In this document: positions 1 to 6,615 of the stretch, one piece after another
How the letters are laid out: every line of letters starts with the position of its first letter
Numbering within the stretch: position 1 is the first letter of the stretch
Source of the DNA: Bacteroidales bacterium
GTDB lineage: Bacteria; Bacteroidota; Bacteroidia; Bacteroidales; UBA7960
Reading direction: 5' to 3'
Length of the DNA stretch: 14,502 nt
NCBI GenBank assembly: GCA_007131895.1
Contig: SLPR01000321.1
Location: 1 to 14,502 of the forward strand
Made by a program: the position numbers and the translations under genes
Notes under the pieces: generated by a model
The model's database searches: none
The model's input: only the letters and a program-made list of their open reading frames with translations
What the model was told of the DNA's origin: nothing

Positions 1-168
1 CATGCCGAATCGCAGTACCAGGGAAACAGCTCACTTGAGGACGGGCTCGTCTGGCTCACCAACGGCGCTCATCTGGAGGGCCGAAATGAAGTCCATGACA
101 ATTTTGTGACCATAATTGAAACACCGGAACCTGAAGAAAATCCAATACGGACCTGTAAAACATTCTGA
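1..168 (+). CDS. C-terminal fragment of an unrecognised protein (5' truncated by window edge)
   Basis: Frame 1 is open from the left edge to a TGA at 166-168, giving 55 residues. They run from HAESQYQGNSSLEDGLVWLTN through a stretch rich in charged residues (ETPEPEEN) to a C-terminus ending TCKTF. Codons in the first half favour G or C at the third position, which fits real coding sequence, but the fragment is too short to prove it. I do not recognise the family, and there is no membrane segment or catalytic motif in the visible part. The gene converges on the permease gene, with only 22 nt between the two stop codons and no hairpin terminator there. Confidence 0.45.
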   Translation, partial: HAESQYQGNSSLEDGLVWLTNGAHLEGRNEVHDNFVTIIETPEPEENPIRTCKTF

Positions 169-190
169 TTTGCTCCATGTGGTATAGTTT

Positions 191-1987
191 TTAAAATGGG
201 AAAAATACCGGTATCATAAAAGTAGCAATAATCCAGAAAATGAGATTGAGAGGTCCCCCGACTTTCACAAAATCCATAAATTTATAGTTGCCGGTTCCAT
301 AAATCATGGTGTTGGTCTGGTATCCGATAGGGGTCATAAAGCTTGATGAAGCTGCAAAAGTTATGGCCATGAGAAACGGACGGGCATCTACCTCCATCGC
401 AACAGCTGCAGCTATGGCAATGGGAGCCAGCAATACAGCACTGGCATTATTGCTCATAGATTCAGTCATGATACTGGTTATAAGGTATAGAACCGAAACA
501 ATAGCAATTGGTCCTAATGAGCCAACAATATCGATGAGAAAGTTGGAAATGAGCTGGGCTGCCCCGCTTTTGTCAAGGGCAACTCCAAGGCTCATGGCAC
601 CTGCAAGAAGGAAGATTACTTTCCAGTCAATGGCTTTATAAGCTTCCTCCATACTGATGCAATTGGTAAGAATAAGAAATATACACCCTACCAGGGCAGC
701 TACCATAATGGGCATGATGTTCAGTGAAGCTGCCACTATTATCCCCACAATGGTTGCGGCAACAATAAAAATCTTCTCTTTTTTAAACTCAGGAAATCCA
801 ACCTCAGAAACAATAAGAAAAGTATTGCGCCCATGTAGCTGCAATTGTCTGAGAAAGTCGAGTCTATCCTTGCGAACCTCTATCAGAAGTGTGTCTCCTG
901 AGCGTAAAACAGTATTGGCAACTTTTTCTCTCATAATTTCTCCCCGGTGTCTTATGGCAAGCACAGTGGCACCATATTTCTGGCGAAAAGAAATCGCCTT
1001 GACCGTTTTTCCTTCAAACTCACTATTGGTGGCAATCACTGCTTCAACCAATATTACCTCGTCATTTTGAATATCGTTGTCTCCAAACTTCATGTCAGTC
1101 TTAAGAGCGATCCCCTCCCTTTCCTTCAGTTCTTTTATCCGTTGTAAATCGCATCGTACTTTAAGGATGTCGCCTGATTTCAGCACCATTTGTTCGCCAG
1201 GCATAAAGTATTTTACTTTATCCCTTGATACTTCCAGAATATCAATATCGAGTAATTTTTTTAAAGGGCTGTCTTTTATGGTTTTTCCCACAGAAGGTGC
1301 CCTCTCCAGTAATATTATTTCGGTGAGATAATCTCCCATACCAAACTTTTTCACCAAATCCCCACCATTTCCTCTGTTGGGGATAAGCCTGATGCCAATC
1401 AACATCATGTAAACAATACCTACGATAAAGAAAATCAGGCCAAGTTTTGACATTTCAAACATGGAGAATGGCTCAAGTCCATTGTCCGCAGCAATACCAC
1501 TCACAAGGATGTTGGTAGAGGTGCCAATTAAAGTGCAGACCCCCCCAAACATGGAGGCAAAAGACAAAGGCATCAGCATTTTTCCCAGGCTATGTCCCGA
1601 TTTGATAGCTGCCCCTGCCAAAATGGGAATAAATATAGCCACCACAGGGGTGTTGTTGATAAAGGCAGAAATGGCTCCTACCACAGCCATGGTGGTGAAA
1701 ATCGCCAGCCAGAAATTATACTGAAACAAGGTGGCCAGTTTGTTGCCTATACCCACAACAGCTCCCGATTTAAAAAGAGCCGCACTGAGAATAAACATAG
1801 ATGCAACCGTAATGGTGGCGGAATTGCTGAATCCGGAAACGCCCTGCTCAGGAGTAATTATGCCGGTTACTATCAGAATCGCCATAATCAGCAGTGCTAC
1901 CACATCTACCGAGAGCTTTTCTGTTGCAAACAACACAATTGCCAATACGAGTACTACAAGTACTATAATGATTTCCAGCGTAAACAT
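191..1987 (-). CDS. SLC13/DASS-family permease with two central RCK_C (TrkA-C) domains
   Basis: A 598-residue integral membrane protein, probably a sodium-coupled or proton-coupled carrier for sulfate or a related anion or dicarboxylate in the inner membrane. Hydrophobic segments fill residues 1-200 and 405-598. Between them are two soluble modules of about 80 residues (roughly 211-289 and 304-385) with the RCK_C pattern, for example FMPGEQMVLKSGDILKV and NTVLRSGDTLLIEV. The two membrane halves carry matching motifs typical of the family: AFINNTPVVAIFIPI (109-122) with GTSTNILVSG (155-164), and SMSNNASAVLLAPIA (510-524) with TPIGYQTNTMIYGTG (552-566). Length and layout match the bacterial 'SLC13 family permease' type with an RCK_C pair. 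The ATG at 1987 begins directly with the first membrane helix, and no later Met is better. The substrate cannot be read from sequence; sulfate is a guess. Confidence 0.9.
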   Translation of the reverse strand: MFTLEIIIVLVVLVLAIVLFATEKLSVDVVALLIMAILIVTGIITPEQGVSGFSNSATITVASMFILSAALFKSGAVVGIGNKLATLFQYNFWLAIFTTMAVVGAISAFINNTPVVAIFIPILAGAAIKSGHSLGKMLMPLSFASMFGGVCTLIGTSTNILVSGIAADNGLEPFSMFEMSKLGLIFFIVGIVYMMLIGIRLIPNRGNGGDLVKKFGMGDYLTEIILLERAPSVGKTIKDSPLKKLLDIDILEVSRDKVKYFMPGEQMVLKSGDILKVRCDLQRIKELKEREGIALKTDMKFGDNDIQNDEVILVEAVIATNSEFEGKTVKAISFRQKYGATVLAIRHRGEIMREKVANTVLRSGDTLLIEVRKDRLDFLRQLQLHGRNTFLIVSEVGFPEFKKEKIFIVAATIVGIIVAASLNIMPIMVAALVGCIFLILTNCISMEEAYKAIDWKVIFLLAGAMSLGVALDKSGAAQLISNFLIDIVGSLGPIAIVSVLYLITSIMTESMSNNASAVLLAPIAIAAAVAMEVDARPFLMAITFAASSSFMTPIGYQTNTMIYGTGNYKFMDFVKVGGPLNLIFWIIATFMIPVFFPF

Positions 1988-2028
1988 AACCTGTCCTGTT
2001 TATTGAGTTTGTCGCTTTTACGGCAAAT

Positions 2029-2062
2029 CAAAAATAATGTTTATTGCGAGAAATAAGACCAA
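2029..2062 (-). promoter_or_regulatory. Candidate Bacteroidota promoter for the SLC13 permease
   Basis: Read on the minus strand, TATTTTTG (2036 to 2029) matches the -7 box TAnnTTTG. A TTG (2062 to 2060) lies 23 nt upstream, the upper limit of the usual spacing. The start site would be near 2022, leaving a leader of about 35 nt before the ATG at 1987. It lies between the permease and the terminator of the upstream DUF4783 gene, where a promoter is expected. The region is AT-rich, so a chance match is possible. Confidence 0.4.
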
Positions 2063-2083
2063 AAAGATGTGAAGTTGGCTGAA

Positions 2084-2124
2084 AAAAAGAAAAAACGGCT
2101 TAAACCATAAGGTAAGCCGTTTTT
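2084..2124 (-). terminator. Rho-independent terminator of the DUF4783 gene
   Basis: A perfect 12-bp inverted repeat (AAAAACGGCTTA at 2091-2102 and TAAGCCGTTTTT at 2113-2124) encloses a 10-nt loop. On the minus strand the stem is followed by a T-rich tail (the complement of the A-rich run at 2081-2090). It lies 26 nt beyond the stop codon at 2151, the expected place for ending transcription of that gene before the permease promoter. Confidence 0.85.
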
Positions 2125-2150
2125 ACTAGTGGGTAAGGGGGTATGGATTT

Positions 2151-2564
2151 CTACTGTTCTTCCATCTGAAGCAAATGCAAAACCATGTTGTCTGATATTT
2201 TTTTCAGCAGAAAGTACATTCGGTATGATTTTCCGTCTTTTGCCGCATAGGTGCCGATAACGTAAACTGACCCGTCTCTTTGGGGCCTTTGATGGTGAAC
2301 GGAAAAGGATGCAACGGGGTTGCGCGAAAAAAAGTTGCGCAGAATCAGCTCTGCCTGGTTGCGGCTGTATGTGCCTTCGTTGCCGGGTAGTTTCAGATCA
2401 ACGGTGGAGCCAAAGTGTTTCGCCACATCGCGGGCATTGCCCGTGCGGATGGCTTCATTAATCTCTTTGGCAACATCTTCTGACTGGACTGACGCACCCA
2501 TGTATAACGGGTTGAAAATCAACGCCAGAAATGTAATGAAAATAATTATCGATTTTTTGTTCAT
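2151..2564 (-). CDS. Secreted DUF4783-domain protein
   Basis: A 137-residue protein with a clear N-terminal export signal: MNKK, a hydrophobic stretch (SIIIFITFLALIFNPLYMG) and a probable cleavage near residues 25-28. The mature part of about 110 residues resembles the Bacteroidota DUF4783 family, a small NTF2-like fold: helical start (EDVAKEINEAIRTGNARDVAKHFGSTVDLKLPG), then GTYSRNQAELILRNFF and a strand-rich end with YVIGTYAAKDGKSYRMYFLLKK. Its function is not established; it probably acts in the periplasm or at the outer membrane. I chose the ATG at 2564 because it begins with the signal peptide; an upstream in-frame ATG at 2600 would put a charged, non-signal stretch first and overlaps a hairpin. 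A terminator follows, so it looks monocistronic. Confidence 0.82.
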   Translation of the reverse strand: MNKKSIIIFITFLALIFNPLYMGASVQSEDVAKEINEAIRTGNARDVAKHFGSTVDLKLPGNEGTYSRNQAELILRNFFSRNPVASFSVHHQRPQRDGSVYVIGTYAAKDGKSYRMYFLLKKISDNMVLHLLQMEEQ

Positions 2565-2581
2565 CTGTTTCGTTCTTTTGC

Positions 2582-2601
2582 AATGGTTTAGCAAAACCAT
2601 T
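2582..2601. repeat. 8-bp hairpin in the leader of the DUF4783 gene
   Basis: AATGGTTT (2582-2589) and AAACCATT (2594-2601) are perfect inverted copies around a 4-nt loop, AGCA. The hairpin is 17 nt upstream of the chosen DUF4783 start and would cover the alternative ATG at 2600. It could be a small translational control element or chance in an AT-rich leader; the stem has only two G:C pairs. Confidence 0.4.
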
Positions 2602-2694
2602 TATTAAAGTCAAAAACCAAACCAAACTCTCTTTATTTGCCTCCCGGTATGAAAAAAATGTTTGCACTGTAGCCCGGAGCCTTTGCTGATGTTA

Positions 2695-2723
2695 TTGTCT
2701 GTTAAGATTTACAGCTCATTTTG
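2695..2723 (+). promoter_or_regulatory. Candidate promoter for rlmH or a small RNA
   Basis: TTG at 2695-2697, 18 nt, then TCATTTTG at 2716-2723. This matches TTG-N17-23-TAnnTTTG except for C in place of A in the -7 box. Transcription would begin near 2730, inside a small palindrome (ATCCC/GGGAT, 2728-2741), giving a leader of about 205 nt for rlmH or a separate RNA of about 120 nt ending at the hairpin at 2805-2847. One mismatch keeps confidence low. Confidence 0.35.
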
Positions 2724-2747
2724 TATAATCCCCTATGGGATAAAGGT

Positions 2748-2777
2748 AAAAAAAATTTGCTGACCAATATCAGCAAA
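2748..2777 (-). terminator. Terminator-like hairpin on the minus strand without an obvious gene
   Basis: TTTGCTGA (2756-2763) and TCAGCAAA (2770-2777) form an 8-bp stem with a 6-nt loop. On the minus strand the stem is followed by eight T residues (complement of the A run at 2748-2755), the classical terminator layout. No minus-strand gene ends just upstream of it: the nearest is the Trx-TrxR fusion, whose own terminator is at 3417-3471. It may catch antisense read-through beneath rlmH, or close an unannotated short transcript, or simply be a hairpin in a plus-strand leader. Confidence 0.45.
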
Positions 2778-2804
2778 AAAGCATTATTTTCGGGGTGTTC
2801 ATGC

Positions 2805-2853
2805 AAAAACAGGTGAAATTACCCATTTTAATGGGTACGCTGTTTTTCTTTTT
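2805..2853 (+). terminator. Nested hairpin with T tracts: terminator or attenuator upstream of rlmH
   Basis: An outer stem AAAAACAG (2805-2812) with CTGTTTTT (2840-2847) surrounds an inner stem ACCCATT (2821-2827) with AATGGGT (2830-2836). T-rich sequence continues to 2853. On the plus strand this is a plausible terminator 84 nt before the rlmH ATG; read the other way it also ends in a T run, so it could act in both directions. Whether it ends a small RNA, attenuates rlmH or is only structural cannot be told here. Confidence 0.5.
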
Positions 2854-2936
2854 CCGGAATGCATATCCCTTATTGCGCCGCCATTGGGAATGAAGAAAAA
2901 GAGATCATAAGCAACTGTAAATACAACCATAATCAA

Positions 2937-3410
2937 ATGAAGATTACTTTATTAACTGTAGGCAAAACCGACCAGGGCTTTCTCAAAGAAGGAATTGTGG
3001 AATATATAAAAAGGCTAAAGCATTATGTTTCCTTTGAGGTGAAGGAAATCGCAGCCCTGAAAAAAACATCGGGCATGTCGCCTGATGTGGTAAAACAAAA
3101 GGAGGCTGAGCTAATTTCCAGACATCTGGAAAAAGCCGATTGTCTTGTTTTGCTGGATGAAAGGGGTCAGGAATTTTCTTCAGTTGGGTTTTCCGGGTTT
3201 CTGCAAAAACGCATGAACAGTGGGGTGAAGGAAATCGTCTTTGTGGTGGGCGGGGCATGGGGCTTTGCTGATACACTCCACCAAAAAGCCCATTTTAAAA
3301 TAGCTCTATCAAAAATGACCTTTTCCCACCAGATGGTGAGGCTGTTTTTCGTAGAGCAGCTTTACCGCGCCCTTACCATTTTGAAAGGAGAAAGCTACCA
3401 TAATGAATAA
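2937..3410 (+). CDS. rlmH: 23S rRNA (pseudouridine(1915)-N(3))-methyltransferase RlmH
   Basis: A 157-residue SPOUT-class methyltransferase that uses S-adenosylmethionine to methylate N3 of pseudouridine 1915 in helix 69 of 23S rRNA on the assembled 70S ribosome. The family opening is present (MKITLLTVGKTD, followed by a single YIKRLKHY helix). The trefoil-knot SAM site shows as FVVGGAWGF in the last third, and the conserved C-terminus as LSKMTFSHQMVRLFFVEQLYRA, ending in KGESYHNE. Length equals the usual 155-160 residues. The ATG at 2937 is chosen because the family begins MKI; an upstream in-frame ATG at 2859 would add 26 residues unlike the family. It stands alone between a hairpin-rich leader and a convergent terminator, so it is probably monocistronic. 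Confidence 0.97.
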   Translation: MKITLLTVGKTDQGFLKEGIVEYIKRLKHYVSFEVKEIAALKKTSGMSPDVVKQKEAELISRHLEKADCLVLLDERGQEFSSVGFSGFLQKRMNSGVKEIVFVVGGAWGFADTLHQKAHFKIALSKMTFSHQMVRLFFVEQLYRALTILKGESYHNE

Positions 3411-3471
3411 AAAAAATCCGAAGTTCTGACCCCAGGGTTTTGGATTAGACAACCGGGATTGGAACTTCGGA
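3409..3471 (-). terminator. Terminator of the thioredoxin-thioredoxin reductase gene
   Basis: TCCGAAGTTC (3417-3426) and GAACTTCGGA (3462-3471) are perfect 10-bp inverted copies. On the minus strand the stem is followed by eight T (complement of 3409-3416), 22 nt beyond the stop at 3494. The loop is unusually long (35 nt). The element abuts the rlmH stop codon, so it may also end that convergent transcript, although the plus strand lacks a T tract after the stem. Confidence 0.7.
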
Positions 3472-3493
3472 AAGATGTTGGCTGGGAGGGTGC

Positions 3494-4771
3494 TTACGAA
3501 TCCATTTCCTTCGCACAGGCAATGGAAGCAATGGTGCCATCGCCCACAGCAGTGGTAATCTGCCTGTATTTTTTACTGATTACATCGCCTACGGCATACA
3601 CACCCGGAATGCTGGTGCGCATCTCATCGTCCACTTTGATATATCCCCAGTCGTCAGTCTCAATAGGATCTTTTACAAAATCGGTATTGGGCTTCATCCC
3701 CACAAAAACAAACACACCATCGGTTTCAATTTCTTTGAGCTCGCCACCCTTCAAATCCTGCACCTTTACAAGCATTTTGGTTGAACCGTTTTTGTAAAAT
3801 CCGCGTGGCTCATGCTCGAGCAGAACATTGATTTTGGGATCAGCATAGCAACGTTCCTGAGCCGACTTGTTGGCTGTAAGTTGCGGAAGCTGTTGTATCA
3901 TGGTGATTTTTGAAGCAAACCTGGTAATAAATTCTGACTCCTCTACTGCCGTGTTGCCTCCTCCAATAATTACTACCTCTTTATCGTGATAGTATTTGGC
4001 ATCGCAGGTGGCACAATAGGAAATCCCCTGTCCGTAGTATTCTTTTTCCCCGTCAATGTTCAGGTAACGCGGAGATGCACCGGTTGAGATAATGATTTTT
4101 TTGGCTTTGATGGTTTCATATCCATCAATTACCACTTCTTTGTTGACCAGATCTACCTTGTTCACATCCACTGCAACCTTGAATTTTACTCCTGCTGCTT
4201 TGGACTGCTCGGCCATGTAATGTGAAAGCATGAAGCCTTTTTGCGGTTCAATGAACCCGGGATAGTTGGATACCTGGTGTGTGGTAGATACTTGACCCCC
4301 GGGCAAAGCCTGGTCAATGAGCATGGTGTCAACCTTGGCCTGCGCCAGGTAAATACCTGCTGCCATGCCCCCGGGACCCGCACCCAAAACGATTACATCC
4401 GTATGGGTTACCACCGGCTTTATTTTACTCCTGATTTCTTCTGCTTTCTCATGGGGTAACAAAGCGGTAAGATTTTTTATAATATCTGACTTTTTTACTC
4501 CACCCATAAGTCTGTCTCCGGTTTCTATTCCGTTTTTATAAAAAATCAGAGTGGGTGAAGATTTTACTCCCAATTCCTCGGAAATCTCCCGGTTACCTTG
4601 TCTGAATATCTTAACAAACCGTACATCTTCGCCGTAGAATTCTGCCACTGAATCAAGTTTGGGAGCCAGTGCTTCGCAGGGAGGACACTCCGTAGAATAA
4701 AAGTCGAGTACCAAATTTTCGTGTGCCTGTAATTCTTTTTCTAATTCTTGTTGTTGGATTTCTGTTAACAT
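3494..4771 (-). CDS. Thioredoxin domain fused to a thioredoxin-reductase-like flavoprotein
   Basis: A 425-residue two-domain protein. Residues 1-105 are a thioredoxin fold with redox pair C29-P-P-C32 (common thioredoxins have CGPC) and the cis-proline loop SSPTL (P73). Residues 122-425 are a low-molecular-weight thioredoxin-reductase module: FAD motif GAGPGG (130-135), redox disulfide C253-A-T-C256-D257, pyridine-nucleotide motif GGGNTA (270-275) and the FAD end GD...RQITTAVGDG (395-412). It should pass electrons from a reductant through FAD and C253/C256 to its own thioredoxin or to partners in the cytoplasm. Oddity: where NADPH enzymes have HRRxxxR, this one reads QQLPQLT (293-299) with no basic residue, so NADPH is unlikely to be the normal donor; NADH or another donor is inferred. 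The ATG at 4771 directly precedes the thioredoxin fold. It is transcribed alone, divergent from the carboxylase locus. Confidence 0.93.
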   Translation of the reverse strand: MLTEIQQQELEKELQAHENLVLDFYSTECPPCEALAPKLDSVAEFYGEDVRFVKIFRQGNREISEELGVKSSPTLIFYKNGIETGDRLMGGVKKSDIIKNLTALLPHEKAEEIRSKIKPVVTHTDVIVLGAGPGGMAAGIYLAQAKVDTMLIDQALPGGQVSTTHQVSNYPGFIEPQKGFMLSHYMAEQSKAAGVKFKVAVDVNKVDLVNKEVVIDGYETIKAKKIIISTGASPRYLNIDGEKEYYGQGISYCATCDAKYYHDKEVVIIGGGNTAVEESEFITRFASKITMIQQLPQLTANKSAQERCYADPKINVLLEHEPRGFYKNGSTKMLVKVQDLKGGELKEIETDGVFVFVGMKPNTDFVKDPIETDDWGYIKVDDEMRTSIPGVYAVGDVISKKYRQITTAVGDGTIASIACAKEMDS

Positions 4772-5097
4772 GATGATTGCTTTTTTTTAACGCAGATTAC
4801 CCATTGCTTTATTGAGTCATTGGGAAAACTGCCTGGTAAATATGATTGATTGTTTATGTATTCAAATATTTAGATGTAATGATAATCAAATATATTGCCA
4901 GAAAATTTCAGTGACATTTTGGCATGGTAAAAAAATATGAACGAAAATTCGAACAATTTTGGGTTGTTTTTTATTTAAATGGATTAAAACCATTACAAAA
5001 CCGGGAAAAAACAAAATCAAACCTGATTTTTCCTCTTTTTCTCACTGATGTTTGCTAAATTTAATAGATGGTTTAATCAAAAATCAAAAAACACACT
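4772..5097. other. AT-rich divergent intergenic region (Trx-TrxR / biotin carboxylase)
   Basis: 326 nt with no ORF, tRNA or strong hairpin. It must hold the promoters of two divergent units. On the minus strand TATATTTG (4894 to 4887) is an exact -7 box match, but no TTG lies at the right distance. On the plus strand GATGTTTG (5047-5054) is one mismatch from the -7 box, 43 nt before the accC ATG, again without a -33 TTG. A weak hairpin (AATGG/CCATT around 4978-4994) is the only structure seen. The start region of accC is A-rich, with no Shine-Dalgarno sequence. Confidence 0.5.
4887..4894 (-). promoter_or_regulatory. Candidate -7 box for the Trx-TrxR gene
   Basis: TATATTTG on the minus strand is an exact match to TAnnTTTG, 116 nt before the start codon at 4771. 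No matching TTG is found 17-23 nt upstream, so only half of the promoter is supported. Confidence 0.3.
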
Positions 5098-6603
5098 ATG
5101 ATTAGAAAAGTTCTGGTTGCCAACAGGGGCGAGATAGCAGTAAGAATCATGCGCTCGTGTCGTGAAATGGGCATCCGCACTGTAGCAGTATATTCTGATG
5201 CAGACCGAAAGGCCATGCACGTAATCTATGCAGACGAGGCCTACCACATTGGGGCATCTCCTTCATCGGAGTCCTATCTCAACATGGACAAGATACTGGA
5301 AGTTGCCCAAAAAAGCAAAGCAGATGCCATTCATCCCGGCTATGGTTTTTTATCGGAAAATGCTGTTTTTTCTGAAAGATGCCAGCAAGTCGGGATTAAA
5401 TTTATCGGCCCGCAACCCTACGCCATATCGCAGATGGGCGACAAAATTACCGCACGCAAAACGATGATAGCTGCCGGAGTGCCCGTAGTGCCTGGCACAG
5501 AATCTGCCATTGCCTCAGAAGAAGAGGCACTTAAAACGGTGGCGAAAATAGGGCTGCCAGTCATGGTCAAAGCTTCTGCCGGAGGAGGCGGAAAAGGAAT
5601 GAGGCTGGTGAAGAATGAAAAAGATATCACAAGTTCAGTGCGTGCCGCCCGCTCCGAGGCCAAATCTGCCTTTGGTGACGATGCTGTTTATATCGAAAAA
5701 TATATTGAGTCTCCCCATCACATTGAGTTTCAGATCCTGGCAGATCAGCATGGCAACGTTATTCATCTTTTTGAAAGGGAATGCTCAGTGCAAAGACGCC
5801 ATCAGAAAATCATTGAAGAAACCCCTTCACCCATCCTTACTCCTCAGATTCGCGATGAAATGGGTAAAGCTGCGGTAGCGGCAGCCAGGGCTGTTAATTA
5901 TGAAGGTGCCGGAACCATAGAGTTTATTGTGGACAATCAGCTCAACTATTATTTCCTTGAAATGAATACCCGCCTGCAGGTGGAGCATCCCATCACCGAA
6001 AGGGTAGTAGGTGTAGACCTGGTGAAAGAGCAAATCAATATCGCATCTGGAAAAGTACTTACCCTGAAACAGGAAGACCTCCAGCAAAATGGTCATGCCA
6101 TTGAGTGCCGCGTTTACGCAGAAGATGCTAACAATAATTTCATGCCTGCTCCCGGAAAAGTTACCCATATCACCATTCCTTATGGCGTGGGAGTAAGGGT
6201 GGATGGATATATTTACGAAGGGTTTGAAATCCCTATTTATTATGACCCCCTTATTGCCAAGCTTATCGTGTGGGGGCGCAACCGGGAAGATGCCATTGAG
6301 AGAACCATCAGGGCGCTTCAGGAATTTAAAATTACAGGGGTGAAAAATTCCCTCAACTTCCTGGAAAACATCATGACAGCCCCGGATTTTGTGAAAGGGA
6401 ACTATACCACCCACTTTATTGATGAAAATATTGGTCACCTGCTCAGCCATGATGCCTGCGAAGGAGAATGTGAAGATATGGTGGTAATTGCAGCCCTTCT
6501 TGAATACCTCTATCGCATACGCAAGGCCTCTCCCAAAGAAATGACCACAATGAAAAACAACTGGAAAGATTACAGCCGAATCAGAAGTGTTTTGAAACTT
6601 TAA
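5098..6603 (+). CDS. accC: Biotin carboxylase subunit of an acyl-CoA carboxylase
   Basis: A 501-residue biotin carboxylase that uses ATP and bicarbonate to carboxylate biotin on the partner carrier protein, the first half-reaction of propionyl-/acetyl-CoA carboxylation in the cytoplasm. Domains in order: N-terminal biotin carboxylase domain (VLVANRGEIAVRI at 5-17, HPGYGFLSEN at 79-88), ATP-grasp domain with glycine-rich loop AGGGGKGM (161-168), ERECSVQRRHQK (227-237) and the active-site motif EMNTRLQVEHP (288-298), then the C-terminal biotin carboxylase domain. About 50 residues beyond the usual AccC end (about 450) include a predicted helix (DMVVIAALLEYLYRI). The ATG at 5098 starts MIRKVLVANRGEIA, the standard opening. 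The carrier gene follows after 12 nt, so the two are surely co-transcribed. Together with the carboxyltransferase this is more like a propionyl-CoA-type enzyme than the fatty-acid AccABCD set. Confidence 0.95.
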   Translation: MIRKVLVANRGEIAVRIMRSCREMGIRTVAVYSDADRKAMHVIYADEAYHIGASPSSESYLNMDKILEVAQKSKADAIHPGYGFLSENAVFSERCQQVGIKFIGPQPYAISQMGDKITARKTMIAAGVPVVPGTESAIASEEEALKTVAKIGLPVMVKASAGGGGKGMRLVKNEKDITSSVRAARSEAKSAFGDDAVYIEKYIESPHHIEFQILADQHGNVIHLFERECSVQRRHQKIIEETPSPILTPQIRDEMGKAAVAAARAVNYEGAGTIEFIVDNQLNYYFLEMNTRLQVEHPITERVVGVDLVKEQINIASGKVLTLKQEDLQQNGHAIECRVYAEDANNNFMPAPGKVTHITIPYGVGVRVDGYIYEGFEIPIYYDPLIAKLIVWGRNREDAIERTIRALQEFKITGVKNSLNFLENIMTAPDFVKGNYTTHFIDENIGHLLSHDACEGECEDMVVIAALLEYLYRIRKASPKEMTTMKNNWKDYSRIRSVLKL

Positions 6604-6615
6604 ACCCGCAATCCA

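Noticed and set aside
1592..2056. 154-residue plus-strand open frame running past the permease start
   Set aside because: Almost all of it is antisense to the SLC13 permease; the composition (many N, H, Y, Q) is that of a reversed membrane-protein gene.
2728..2741. Palindrome ATCCC-CTAT-GGGAT as a separate operator
   Set aside because: Only 5-bp arms; mentioned as part of the rlmH leader structure but not supported alone.
2859..2936. N-terminal extension of RlmH from an upstream in-frame ATG
   Set aside because: The family starts MKI at 2937; the extra 26 residues look unlike any RlmH and overlap the leader region.
5827..6450. 207-residue open frame on the minus strand
   Set aside because: Shadow of the biotin carboxylase gene; no recognisable motif and no start context.
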